Positions 24,755-34,603 of a stretch of 64,000 bases of DNA are shown here, in pieces. Below the pieces are notes generated by a model, which was not told the DNA's origin, ran no database searches, and saw only the letters and a list, made by a program, of their open reading frames with translations. Origin of the DNA: Cenococcum geophilum 1.58 (taxonomy: Eukaryota > Ascomycota > Dothideomycetes > Gloniales > Gloniaceae); contig KV748186.1 in the NCBI GenBank assembly GCA_001692895.1, positions 2,967,785 through 3,031,784 on the forward strand, in the 5' to 3' direction. Both the position numbers and the translations under genes were made by a program. Position 1 is the first letter of the stretch. Each line of letters opens with the position of its first letter.

Positions 24755-25057
24755 TATAACAGGACTAGCCCAGTTATAGTAGGAATGTCTTGGTAAAACA
24801 CTTAATAGATAAATTCTGACGCTTTAACCAAAATTTGCCCAATTAATTAAATTACCGAAGTCTGTTAAAGACCGCGTGCGTATATGCGCACGCATCGACC
24901 ACTAAGCCCCTAACTATTTAATTATATAATTCTCTTATTATTCCTTTCTCTTCTTTACGTAACGTCTTATTCTTAGCGAGAGCTATATACCCTTAGATTT
25001 AGATAGAATTTATATCATTCCTTTAAATCTTCCTTAAAGTCTCTCCGCGTCCTTACA
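24755..25057 (+). repeat. Gypsy A1 3' LTR
   Basis: 303 bp beginning TATAACAGGAC and ending CCTTACA, directly after a G-rich tract. Followed by the duplicated cttag. Confidence 0.9.
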
Positions 25058-25062
25058 CTTAG

Positions 25063-25796
25063 TTTTTATAATTTCTATTACTAGTTTATTTATAATTATA
25101 AAGTTATAGTAAAGCCTCTTATATAACTTACCCGGAAAGATACGCCTTTTATCTTTAATAATAACTATATAAAAGCCTTTAAAGAGTTAAAAGATTAGCT
25201 TATCTCTTCCCTAATCCTTTATTACTATAACCTAGACCTTAAATTAATGTTAAAAACAGACGCTTCTAATAGGGTTATAGTGAGAATCCTATTATAGCTA
25301 TACCTAAACGGCAAATAGTACCCTATTGCTTTCTTCTTAAAAATAATAGACTTAGCTAAGTATAACTATAAAGTATACAATAAAGAAATACTAGCTATTA
25401 TTTAATTCCTATTCTAATAGCGCGCAGAGCTTAAGGGTATAAACTCCTAGATTAAGATATATATAGACTATAAAGCAGCTTACTAAATAATAAGCTTAAT
25501 AGGCCAAAATACTTTCCTAATTCTTTTTTACGATTATATATTGTTCTAGTAAGCAAAACTTTAAGGTTAATACCTTAACCTAAAGAGAATAAGATATAGG
25601 ACCCTAGGATAAGCTAAAGACTTAATACCGGACGTATATACTTCTTTATCCTAAATAGTAAAGTACGGTTGCTGTGTTAATAAGGCTAGTTAGGTAAAAC
25701 TAGGTTTAAAAACGCGTCTTTAAACTTTAAGGCTGTACTTTGCCCCCTAATATATTAGTTAGCTAGTTAAATTCACTAGAATATACTAATAGAGGA
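25063..25796 (+). mobile_element. Gypsy D continuation: RNase H (fossil)
   Basis: Continues the reading interrupted at 17,496: FYNFYY immediately follows the FLG end on the left of A1. An RNase H domain follows (TDAS near 25,258, YNKEILAII near 25,375, IDYKA near 25,465), then poorly readable sequence up to the LTR. RIP-altered with many breaks. Confidence 0.8.
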
Positions 25797-26125
25797 TGTT
25801 ACAATTTAATTGTATTGTAAACTATAACTGTAGCTGCTAGATTAGCCCTATTATAATTGCTTAAAGTTAATACGCGTTAAGAATTGGGCCCGGTTTACGG
25901 CGAACGCGCGCCTATAATCTCTTAGACGCTTTATAGAGGAATTTGGGGGTTGCAAGGGGGGTATAGGGTAGCGCGACGTTCTATTGGCTTAGGAGTTCGC
26001 AGGAGTTAGTACGCGCCGCTGATTGGCTCAGGAGTTCTCACGAGTTGGCAGAGTGGGGCTGTGGCAAGAGAGTGGGGCCATGCAACGCCGCAAATTTCTC
26101 GGAGAAGCGGCTGAGGCACCTGAGA
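25797..26125 (+). repeat. probable 3' LTR of Gypsy D
   Basis: Begins TGTTACAATTTAATTGTATT after a purine run (AGAGGA). It is GC-richer and contains a diverged direct repeat of about 30 bp (GGCTYAGGAGTTC words near 25,986 and 26,025). The right border is approximate, because no matching 5' LTR is seen. Confidence 0.55.
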
Positions 26126-26945
26126 TAACCGCAGGCTAAAAGGCTTGAAAATACGGTTCTTAAGCCTACTACTAATATTGCTCTCCTTTGCTTAGAAAAT
26201 AAGGGCCTCTAAAAGGCGTTTAGTAATAAGAAGAAGAAGAGAACTTATAGCAAGCCTCTCTTTAATAAGCTATGTGTAGAGACTAACTGTAAGGCTATAT
26301 TCTTTAGCCCCTTAAAAATTAAGCAGGCGATAAAGCTTTAAGAGAAGCGCAAACGACTATAATATTAAGAGGAGGTATGCCGATAGAATGAAAAGATTTA
26401 GAAGCAACTTATAAAGGAAGTACAATAGCTTGCAATAGTATAGAGGAAGCAGGTTAGAATACAAGCCAAGGTTTAATAAGAGAAGGAGGCAGCTAAAAAA
26501 CGCCGCCAGAGAAAAGGCTGCATACGCTCGCGTAGCAAATCTATAGCTTTAAAACGACCTTAAGCTAACAAGAGGAGGTAGACAAAAGAAACAAGCTTCT
26601 AGGCAATCTCTTATTGTTATTTTAAAGGTCGCAATTAAGGTAATAGATAGAGTGGTCATATCTAGGGCTACTCGCGCTTAATACTAAATTTAACGACTTC
26701 CTACGGTCGGAAAATCTCATACAGTAGCTCATTCGAACGACGAAACTTAGTGGATTACTACATTAAAGATCTAGACGATTTTATTAATTATATGTGATTC
26801 TACGGCCTCAAATCAAGTCTTGGCAATATTTGATTTAGGTGTGCATTGAGTGGGACCGTGCACGGAGGGGGGAGAACCCGTAAAATTTTGGTGTAGTTTT
26901 GGGTAGCTCGCTTGGGTGGCTGGCTCGTTTGGGTGGCTAATGCGT
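26126..26945 (+). mobile_element. pogo/Fot1-like DNA transposon, 3' part
   Basis: The plus-strand frame reads as the C-terminal tail of a pogo-type transposase: NKKKKRTYSKPLFNKL near 26,228, then FFSPLKIKQA near 26,300, then a long Lys/Arg/Glu coiled-coil-like tail to about 26,640, broken by RIP-type stops. The 3' terminus (26,890-26,945) carries two subterminal copies of AGCTCGCTTGGGTGGC-type DNA and ends AATGCGT followed by TA, as expected for TA-targeting elements. The catalytic domain and 5' end are missing. Confidence 0.75.
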
Positions 26946-26950
26946 TATCC

Positions 26951-26983
26951 GCAATCGATTTCTTGGTCTGAGCTTCTGATGTA
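26951..26983 (+). repeat. orphan MITE-type end
   Basis: CAATCGATTTCTTGGTCTGA followed by GCTTCTGATGTAA is repeated at 32,893-32,925 with one change (GAGGTAA). It looks like a lone terminal inverted repeat of the 32-kb MITE family. Confidence 0.6.
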
Positions 26984-27440
26984 ATGGATAGGAGGCATTA
27001 ACGTAATATGCGGGCGGTAGGAAAGTCCTAACGGACACATTGCAGGCCAAATATATATGAGGAGCAGCACAAGTGTACGATAGCTACATTGTAGAATAGA
27101 ACGTCAGCTCCTCCCACCCTCTGAGTCCGAAGGCTCAACATCACCCTTGTCTTGAGCTTGCAATAATTGCTTGGTCTCTCAACCAGACGTCCTGTCACGT
27201 GGATGGAATTATCAAGAGATACAATGTAGGCGTGCGCGTCCACGGGGTGAGTATGAGGAAGATGTCTTGTAGCAACGCCGTTCTACAGCGACGCTGTTTC
27301 ATTCTAGTTGAAACGGCGGGTCTCTGCCTCTGGAGCACAGCACGCCCTGCCAGGGACCCCGACAAGTTCTGTGACATGTTGGCGCCGGGCTTGCACACAT
27401 AATTGGTACAGCGGGAATGGCGAGGTGTGCTCAGACCTCT
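26984..27440. other. intergenic, no gene recognised
   Basis: GC-normal, RIP-free DNA at the left edge of the gene island. Overlapping open frames on both strands lack recognisable domains and the region fits upstream sequence of the gene at 28,136. Confidence 0.5.
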
Positions 27441-28135
27441 TTCCGGTCTTTGCCAGGCACACACGGCTGGCCATTCTTCGCCAGCCTGTCCTTGACTCCT
27501 CAACCCTAATTCCGCCAGCTTTTCTCTCCTGCAGTCCGCTCTCCTTCTGACCCTCCCTTCAATTCCACCCTCCTTTTGTTCTGCGTAACCTTCACTGCAG
27601 CATCGCTCTCTGTCGCGGCCTGGTTGTTCGCTCCTTACGACAGCTGGACTCCCTTCCATTCTTTTCGGCGCTCTTTTTCTTTACACCCTCCTTTTTGTCC
27701 ACTCGCACGGCTGCTAGTCAGCGGTACAAATCCGTAACCCAGCTCATTCATCACTCTCCGTCGGACTTCGTCAGCAGGTCGCCATATCCTTCTTCTAGTA
27801 CTTCCGTAGACAGATCGGTATCACGCGACAGTTTCGCCATCATACAGCACGTAGCACGGTCGGAGCTACTGAGCCCAGCACTGAGAACAAAACCGGCTGC
27901 ACCCTACCCTCTACCCCAGCGCCTACGAAACACGGGCATTCAATTACCGTCCAGTCTATTAACAGGCGTTGCGCGGTACTCCAATCGACTGGTCTTTCGT
28001 GCGCTTTGGTCGCCAATTTATCCGCGGCTATCCCGCACTCCTTTCCCGGCAGAACGCGATCGTTCCTCGCCGGCCCTTCCACCGCATATTTGACGCATTT
28101 GCATTTCCGTCTAATTATCTTTGGGAACCTCCAGC
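27440..28135 (+). promoter_or_regulatory. pyrimidine-rich promoter and 5' leader
   Basis: Long CT-rich tracts (27,515-27,580, 27,645-27,700) precede the 28,136 start, as is usual for filamentous fungal promoters and leaders. An open frame at 27,695-28,093 is probably leader sequence or an upstream ORF. No firm TATA box or transcription start can be assigned. Confidence 0.5.
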
Positions 28136-28945
28136 ATGTCGCTTGCTAGAGCCATGACCCGGCGCATGAGACGTACAGAAATATCTTCGTCACCACCAAC
28201 TCGGGCGTCAAGCATGAGAGATTCCAACCAACGCATTGACCGTAACAGAATCTCGTCTCCTGTAGCTTTATTATCGACGACAAATATGCTGTCCTACAAT
28301 GCACCCGATATCGCAACCATGCGCCATGCATCTTCGTCTTCATCGTCTACGTTATCTCACAGTTCAGCTGAAGAATCGGACCATACCTTGTCCTCAAATA
28401 GGTCGCGAGAAACTCTCACCGATGCTTCTTCCGTTGATTCCTCACCAACTTCGCCTGAGCCAAATCATCTCTCCTGCTACTTTCCAGCTACTCAAACGCC
28501 TCACCGATCTGCCTCGTCGGGAAATCTCTTTCGTAAATCCGAGTTGACAGAGAAGGTTCCAGCAGTTCCTGAACGGGCAGTATCCCACAGCAGGCGCGCT
28601 CATGAGCGTGTTGCACACAAGCGATCGCTCCAGAACATGAAGCCTCCGAGCAGTCTTCACATGAGAGAACAAAGGTCTTCTCGTGAACACCGGACATCTT
28701 TCAACATGTTTAAGAGTACGGTTGAAGAGGGCCATCCGTTTGGCAAAGAACTAGAACAGCTAAATGAAGTTGTAGAAGAATTCGGAGGCGTAGTTATGGA
28801 CGTTGAGATGGAAGAAGACATTGCGAGCATGAGTCAAAAAGGCCTAGTGAAACTGTGCGCAACGGATTACTTAGATGAAATCCAACCACTCTACAGTGGT
28901 CTGTTCGAAAGCCGATACCTTTCGACGCCAACAGCGTGGATATAA
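28136..28945 (+). CDS. conserved fungal Ser-rich protein, 269 aa
   Basis: Intronless 269-residue frame. I chose ATG 28,136 (MSLARAMTRR) because from memory homologues in other Pezizomycotina start the same way; an in-frame TTG lies 5 codons upstream. The N-terminal two thirds is Ser/Arg-rich and probably disordered. Conserved islands are ISSPVALLSTTNMLSYNAPD (39-58), SPEPNHLSCYF (106-116), HSRRAHERVAHKRS (151-164), HPFGKELEQLNEVVEEFGG (200-218) and DYLDEIQPLY (244-253), ending AWI. No catalytic motif, signal peptide or membrane segment is seen, so cytosolic or nuclear location is only inferred. The function is unknown to me; the family resemblance is recalled, not searched. Codon use is normal and no RIP is seen, so this is a genuine host gene. 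Confidence 0.88.
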   Translation: MSLARAMTRRMRRTEISSSPPTRASSMRDSNQRIDRNRISSPVALLSTTNMLSYNAPDIATMRHASSSSSSTLSHSSAEESDHTLSSNRSRETLTDASSVDSSPTSPEPNHLSCYFPATQTPHRSASSGNLFRKSELTEKVPAVPERAVSHSRRAHERVAHKRSLQNMKPPSSLHMREQRSSREHRTSFNMFKSTVEEGHPFGKELEQLNEVVEEFGGVVMDVEMEEDIASMSQKGLVKLCATDYLDEIQPLYSGLFESRYLSTPTAWI

Positions 28946-29870
28946 GCCTGATTCGAAGCCAAGAGAGACTGGCTCTCTCATATCTGGCAGATTGATTAAA
29001 TACACCGGGTCATTTTTCTTGTGCATACTTAACATTAGTTTTTTCTCAACATTCACTACGTTCTTTTGGGTCTGGTTCGCGGTGAATGGAGTTTTTCAAC
29101 AACGAGTGGAATGGCCGGTGGAGAGCAAGATTTTTGGGGGCATTTTTCTCCCGTCCACTCCTTAACGATGATATATGTGATGGTGTGTAGAGATGTTTGG
29201 GTTGCGTCGTCGAGAGAGATCTAAACGGAATCTAGCCTGCACTGTTTTTTAGTTGCTTAAAAAACTAATGCTATCTTCAGAATTAAATACTTATCAGCTT
29301 ATATGCTTCTATAATCGCCCCTAATGACCCTTCAGCTCAATGAGCATGAAAAACCTCTACGAGTTTCACCTCCCTTATATGGTACTCGGACCTTACATAA
29401 CGGCGCTTTCAAGTGTCCCGTATTCTTGCCTACTCCATCTCATTATCATTATGGGTTTTAACTGGCAGGCATCTGAAAATCCTTCTACGATTATAAGAGA
29501 CCGCTCGAATCAGATCAAGAAACGTACTCTAAGGGAATGAAACACTATAACATAATCATTAGAGGCTTGTTATGCCCGACTTGTTCACATATTGCGGTTA
29601 TTCTGTCGATCTATGACCTTATCCCTTAACACGTTCAGGCACCGCGCGAACACCAAAACCAAAACAACGCGTATATCTATAGAATTCAATCATCAAATAC
29701 ACCACCTCCATACCTTCCATCAGGGCAGTGACCAGGCTAGCATGGAATATGTGAAAAAGAGGCTCCATGAGGAAGAATCTAAGGGGCTCAATTGCTCGAG
29801 AAGATATCTACAAGGTGGCACGTGTAGTGTCACGTAATATGTCACGTGTACGTCGCTGAGCTCAAAACAT
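28946..29870. other. 3' flank and intergenic DNA, no gene seen
   Basis: Includes the likely 3' UTR of the upstream gene. Short frames lack recognisable domains. Near the right edge (29,818-29,855) CACGTG/TGTCACGT words occur three times in about 35 bp. Confidence 0.5.
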
Positions 29871-30648
29871 GCGGATCGTTGGTACCCCCAACAAAAATTT
29901 TGACCCGAGTTTGTGATTAATAAGCCGATTAATTAACCCAAAGCTTTAATTTAGAGCCTTATTGTATAGAGCTTAATTAACATATACTAGTAGGTATAGA
30001 TTTATTTCGTAAATCCTATACTTTCGTCGTGCTTTGTAGTAGGGGGTAAGCTTTAGGCGGAGCCTTGTGCAGAGCTTTAATGGAACCTTGTATAGAGCTT
30101 TGGTAGAGCCTCGTGTAGAGCTTTGGTAGAGCCTTGTGCAGAGCTTTGGTAGAGCCTCGTGTGGAGCTTCATGTAGAGCCTTGCGCAGAGCCACGTGCAG
30201 ACATGCAGACGTGCAGACTTGTTCTGGCGATTAACTGCAGAGACATTTATAGAGACTATTGTATAGGCAATTGTATGAGCGTTTAATTGATCGTTCGTAC
30301 GGGCGTTCATATGGGCAATTAATTGATTAATTAATTGTTTGGACGTTTGTAGAGCCGTACGCAAAGCAATACGTAGAGCCATTTGTAGAGCCGTTCGTAG
30401 AGACGTTCGTAGGCCGTTTAATTAATTAATTAATTAATCGTATAGGCGTTTATATAGGCAATTAATCGATTAATTGACTAATTATATGGGTGTTATACGG
30501 GCGATTGTGTAGACGTTTGTAGAGCCATTTATAGAGCTGTTTGTGTAGACGATTATAGAGCATTCCTAGTATATCAGTGCTGCATGTTAGTAGAGCTTTA
30601 GAGCTCCGTATTAAGCTTCAAGTAGAGTTTCGAGTAGAGCTTTAAGCT

Positions 30649-30667
30649 CAAGGGGGAGACCCCCTTG
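30649..30667. repeat. hairpin, higher-order unit 1
   Basis: Perfect 8-bp stem with 3-base loop, CAAGGGGG-AGA-CCCCCTTG. Confidence 0.9.
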
Positions 30668-31220
30668 GACCCCCATGCGCACTGCATGCTCTATTTACCG
30701 CGTGGGCAGAGCTCTTGCAGAGGATTTGGTAGAGCGTTTAGTAGAGCTTTTGCAGAGCTTTATATAGAGGTTCGTGTAGAGCTTTTATAGAGCTTCGGTA
30801 GAGCTTCGAGTAGAGCTTCGGTAGAGCTTTATCTAGAGCTTTGGTAGAGCTTCGTGTAGAGCTTCGGTAGAGCTTTATCTAGAGCTTTGGTAGAGCTTCG
30901 TGTAGAGTTTTAGTAGAGCTTCGTGCAGAGCCTTATGCAGAGCCACATGCAGGCGTTCGCACGGGCGATTAACTGCGGAGACGTTTATAGAGACAATTTT
31001 ATAGGCAATTGCATGGACGTGTGATTGATCGTTTGTATAGGCGTTTGATTGATCGATTGTATGGGTGTTTAATTAATTAATTAATTGTATAGGCGTTCGT
31101 ACGGGCAATCGTGTAGACGTTTGTAGAGCCGTTTGTAGAGCCGTTTGTAGAGCCGTTCGTGTAGACGATTATAGAGCCTTCCTAGTATATTAGTGCTGCG
31201 TATTAGTAGAGCTTTAAGCT

Positions 31221-31239
31221 CAAGGGGGAGACCCCCTTG
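31221..31239. repeat. hairpin, higher-order unit 2
   Basis: Identical 8-bp stem and AGA loop. Confidence 0.9.
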
Positions 31240-31904
31240 GACCCCCCCTGCACACTGCGTGCTCTATTTACTGCGTGGGCAGAGCTCTTGCAGAGGCTTT
31301 GGTAGAGGCTTTGGTAGAGCTTTTAGTAGAGCTTTTGCAGAGGTTCGTACGGAGGTTCGTGCAGAGCTTTTGTAGAGCTTTGATAGAGCTTTGAGTAGAG
31401 CTTTGAGTAGAGCTTTGATAGAGCTTCGAGTAGAGCTTCGAGCAGAGCTTTAATAGAGCTTTGAGCAGAGCTTTAATAAAGCTTTAAGCAGAGCCTCTTG
31501 TTTTTAAAGGCCTTATAAACGACTTTATAGAGGTTTGAGTAGAGGTTTGTATAGGCGTTCGTGTAGGTGTTCGTGCAGGCATTCGTGCAGGCGTTCGTAC
31601 AGACGTTTGTAGAGACAATCGTACAGACGTTCGTATGGACGATTGTATGGGCGATTATAGACGTTTGTAGAGACGTTTATAGACGCTCGTAGAGACGTTT
31701 ATACGGGCGTCTGATTGATTGTATGGGCGTTCGTACGGGCGATCTTGTAGACGTATTGTAGAGCCGTTTGTAGAGCCGTTTATACGGACGATCGTACAGG
31801 CAATTGTAGAGACGTTCGTAGAGACGATTGTGAGACTTCCTAGTATATTAGTGCTGCGTGTTAGTAGAGCTTTGGAGCTCCGTATAGGGCTTCGAGCAGA
31901 GCTT

Positions 31905-31923
31905 CAAGGGGGAGACCCCCTTG
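31905..31923. repeat. hairpin, higher-order unit 3
   Basis: Identical 8-bp stem and AGA loop, kept although the flanking array has diverged. Confidence 0.9.
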
Positions 31924-32254
31924 GACCCCCCTGCGTACTACGTGGTCTATTTCACTGCGTGCTAGTACACTGGGTGGGTAGAGGTGTTGTAAAGTCTTTT
32001 GGTAGAGCTTTTGTAGAGCTTCGTGTAGAGCTTCGTGTAGAGCTTTTGCAGGGCTTTGGTAGGGCTTGGTGCAGAGCTTGCAGAACTTTGGTAGAGCTCG
32101 ATGTTTTGAAGTTCGTCACGTGGATTCTGCCACAACTTACCGCGCGCACTTTTTTTCTAACCAATGAGAAGCTGGCTTGGCGGGAGTTTGAAATCCAGAA
32201 CCCGAAAATATAGACCACTCGTACCTCGGGTCAATAAACTTGTCTCAGCATGCT

Positions 32255-32970
32255 TTACCTCAGCAAGCTCAGACGTGATTCTGGTGGTTTCGCACAAATG
32301 TAGTTAGTCAGCTTGCGGACTAACTAAAAATCCGTTACCTCAGCGAGCTCAGACGTGATTTTTTAGCTAGCGTCGGAATAACCTACGCCGTCTTCCGAAC
32401 TGCAAAATCACGTCTGAGAGCCTTTGGCGAGTTTTGTCAAAAGCGTAAGCAAAAATCTTAGTTTTAGCGATTTTATAAAGGGATTTCCTCTACAACGTAA
32501 TAAAATAAAGCCTTTAAAGGTTCATAGATATATCTTAGGGGGCCACTTTATATACTAACAGCTTTAGAATTATATTATCCCCTCCTAAATCTAAGATTAA
32601 TTTCGTTAAAGTTAAAATTCCTATTGTTAAAAGCGTAAGTACCTTTACGTACCCTTATATACGGGCCCACATAAGGTATAAAAAGCCTAAAATTTCATAA
32701 TCTATAGAGCCAGATCTCCTGAGTAATTTAATAAAAATTTTACCTTAAAATATGTTATGGGGAGATTAATTAATTTTGTTGGGGTTTATAAGTTTTCCAT
32801 ATAAAAAAAGCTTATGCTTCCATACAAATCTCGCCAAAGTCCCTCAGATCAAGAAATCGATCAAATATCCGAAGGAGATTAGCGCGCCAGCGCAATCGAT
32901 TTCTTGGTCTGAGCTTCTGAGGTAAGAAAATCCGCACTAACGGAATCACGTCTGAGCTTTGCTGAGGTAA
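32255..32970. mobile_element. MITE-like element with TTACCTCAGC ends
   Basis: The right end at 32,944-32,970 (GCTGAGGTAA) is inverted relative to two left-type ends, 32,255-32,280 and 32,335-32,360 (TTACCTCAGC, then AGCTCAGACGTGATT). A further internal end lies at 32,893-32,925, and CTCAGACGTGATTTT is inverted again at 32,405-32,419. The structure suggests one element nested in, or duplicated within, another of its family. The interior is AT-rich and non-coding. The right end is 91 bp upstream of the mL54 start codon. Confidence 0.75.
32301..32326. repeat. 9-bp stem hairpin
   Basis: TAGTTAGTC and GACTAACTA flank an 8-base loop, between the two left-type MITE ends. Confidence 0.75.
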
Positions 32971-33061
32971 ATTATGGTGTCGGCGATCGGAAAAAGTAGG
33001 CCGGGACTTGAAACTTGCGGATGCTACGTGACCATGGACAAATTCTCCATTCAAAACAACC

Positions 33062-33870
33062 ATGATCTGCCATCGCTGTCTACGGGCGGCTGCTCGAGTA
33101 CAGCTGTTCCATCCTTCCCACAATACCACGGCGCCATCCTTCAACCGTCTTCTTTCAACCACCTCGCAACAAGGCTCGCTACCCTCCTTGCATAAGCTCC
33201 CAGCAGCAACGTCTACTTCTGCTGCACAGCCATTGAGCACACCATTAACACCCTCCCCTGCGGCAGTGGGCGTAGAACCTGGAAAATCTCAAATCCCTGT
33301 AATAATACTATCATCTACACCGGCAGGCACGCCGCTAAAAGGTCTAAATTTCCTCAAGAGTCGAAGCGATCCGATCGCCTTGGAGGACTCGGAATATCCG
33401 TCATGGCTTTGGGATATACTCAAGAAGGACGGGAAGAAGGGTGAAGATGGGAAGGAGGGGGATCTGTTTTGTAGGTTATTTGTTATCCTACTTTATGCTT
33501 CGATATCCCTAAATAAATAGCTATGCGTGTTTGGATATTGTACATTCCATGGATTCGATAGATATGAGCTTGGCTGCACTGCTTAGGTTTTTCGAACATG
33601 GTCAGTTACTAACACTGCGCCTTTCCAGCGAAATCAAAAAAGCAACGGCGACTAGCCGCGAAAAGATTGCGGAAGCAAGCACTCATAAACCCAGAAATGC
33701 TTACACCAAAAGTACCTATATATGAACAAAGCATCGATTTACCTACCGGGGATGGGACCGTCCAAGGCGCGGTTGACGCTGTGAAAGCAAGAGAAGATTT
33801 AAGAAAAGCAATGCGGGTAAAGAGGAGGACTACTATCAAAGAGGGCAACTTCTTAAAATCTATGGCCTAG
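33062..33870 (+). CDS. MRPL37: mitochondrial ribosomal protein mL54 (MRPL37)
   Basis: Two exons, 33,062-33,470 and 33,629-33,870, give 216 residues. The 158-bp intron starts GTAGGT, has an ACTAAC branch site at 33,608-33,613 and ends CAG; splicing turns GDLF plus SKSKKQRRLAAKRLRKQAL into a continuous reading. The product is a large-subunit mitoribosome protein (yeast Mrpl37, mL54). The first 35 or so residues are Arg/Ser/Thr-rich without acidic residues, fitting a matrix-targeting presequence. Family landmarks are AGTPLKGLNFLK, EDSEYPSWLW, the basic KSKKQRRLAAKRLRKQ run and NPEMLTPKVPIYEQSIDLP, ending EGNFLKSMA. The length fits fungal homologues as I recall them. A MITE end lies in its promoter, which might affect expression. 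The reading is intact and RIP-free. Confidence 0.95.
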
Positions 33871-34603
33871 TCCAAAAGTTATACTAAATTGTCAAATGAC
33901 TGTATTATATTTTATCTCAAGCAGATGTGGTTGTGGGTAGCTTCAAGAGGAAAGAATAGTCAGCTATGACCTTTGGATTATCAGCCGCACTGTACATACT
34001 AATGTTCTGAATTTAACGAAATATAAATGACCCTACTGACCCTATTTGTAACATAACAGCAGTATTTGATGCTGATGGTCTTTTCCTATTCCTCAAGTGT
34101 CATTCTTCTCCCTCTAAAGACATCCCACATGTCATTTACTTTCCCTTTTCAGTGTTTTCGGCGAAGTAAGGGAAACAGTCTGTATGCTCACCCCTTCTCT
34201 TAGATGCCAAGGTCCAAACACGCCAGAACCAAAATCCCAATCCGATCCAGCCCTGCTATATCTTTTGACAGAAGGGCTCTAACAGTAGCACCCCCTACGC
34301 AGTAGTGACGATGACTTGCAGTCAAGCATTTGGCCATAATAACCGCAAGGCTTACCAAGATACAGTAACGCTCGAGGCTACCGCATTTACACGATTACCT
34401 TACTATATATTAGCGTACGGGGGGTTAACGGTAGACCTAAATAGCAATAACTGAGCAACTAGGGCGTTATTCTGTTCTGCGGGGGCGAAAATGCAATGAT
34501 TGTGCATGCCACAACATATGTCAATGTACACCAGATACGCCCTAGACTCTTACTCAGAATATTTAACACCTGTATCTCTTTACTCAACTCTAGTCTTTCA
34601 GTG
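33871..34603. other. convergent intergenic region
   Basis: Sits between the 3' ends of mL54 and the lactonase-like gene. No frame with recognisable domains is present; it should hold both 3' UTRs. Confidence 0.6.

Larger units (their letters stand above)
17497..25057 (+). mobile_element. Gypsy A1, two-LTR chromodomain element (fossil)
   Basis: A chromovirus-type Gypsy with both LTRs and a 5-bp target duplication, 7.56 kb including the 1.6-kb X3 insertion, so about 5.96 kb on its own. Plus-strand parts in order are gag (about 17,820-18,900), protease with a DSGAT core near 19,145, RT (about 19,900-20,600), RNase H (about 20,740-21,060), integrase (about 21,080-22,500), X3, chromodomain (about 24,180-24,350), a G-rich tract, then the 3' LTR. 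It is RIP-altered with many breaks. It landed in the RT-to-RNase H junction of Gypsy D. The two LTRs are similar but carry different RIP-type substitutions. Confidence 0.92.
29950..32110. repeat. minisatellite field with about 0.6-kb higher-order units
   Basis: About 2.2 kb of degenerate 10-14 bp units such as GTAGAGCTTCG and GTAGAGCTTTG, interrupted by AATTAATTAATTG blocks. Three higher-order units are marked by CCTAGTATATYAGTGCTGCR at about 30,566, 31,180 and 31,838 (spacing about 615 and 658 bp). Each contains a perfect hairpin. The short unit resembles array C of X2, but no X-type cores or ends are found. RIP-free. Confidence 0.85.

Noticed and set aside
27195-27659. 154-codon minus-strand frame
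   Set aside because: Antisense to the CT-rich leader of the 28,136 gene; composition is that of a reversed pyrimidine tract and no domain is seen.
29950-32110. Fourth X element
   Set aside because: The unit resembles array C, but core 1, core 2 and CRTYRG inverted ends are absent; only a weak 10-bp inverted match (TTGACCCGAG) lies near the borders.
32812-33240. 142-codon minus-strand frame
   Set aside because: Spans the MITE end and the antisense of mL54 exon 1.
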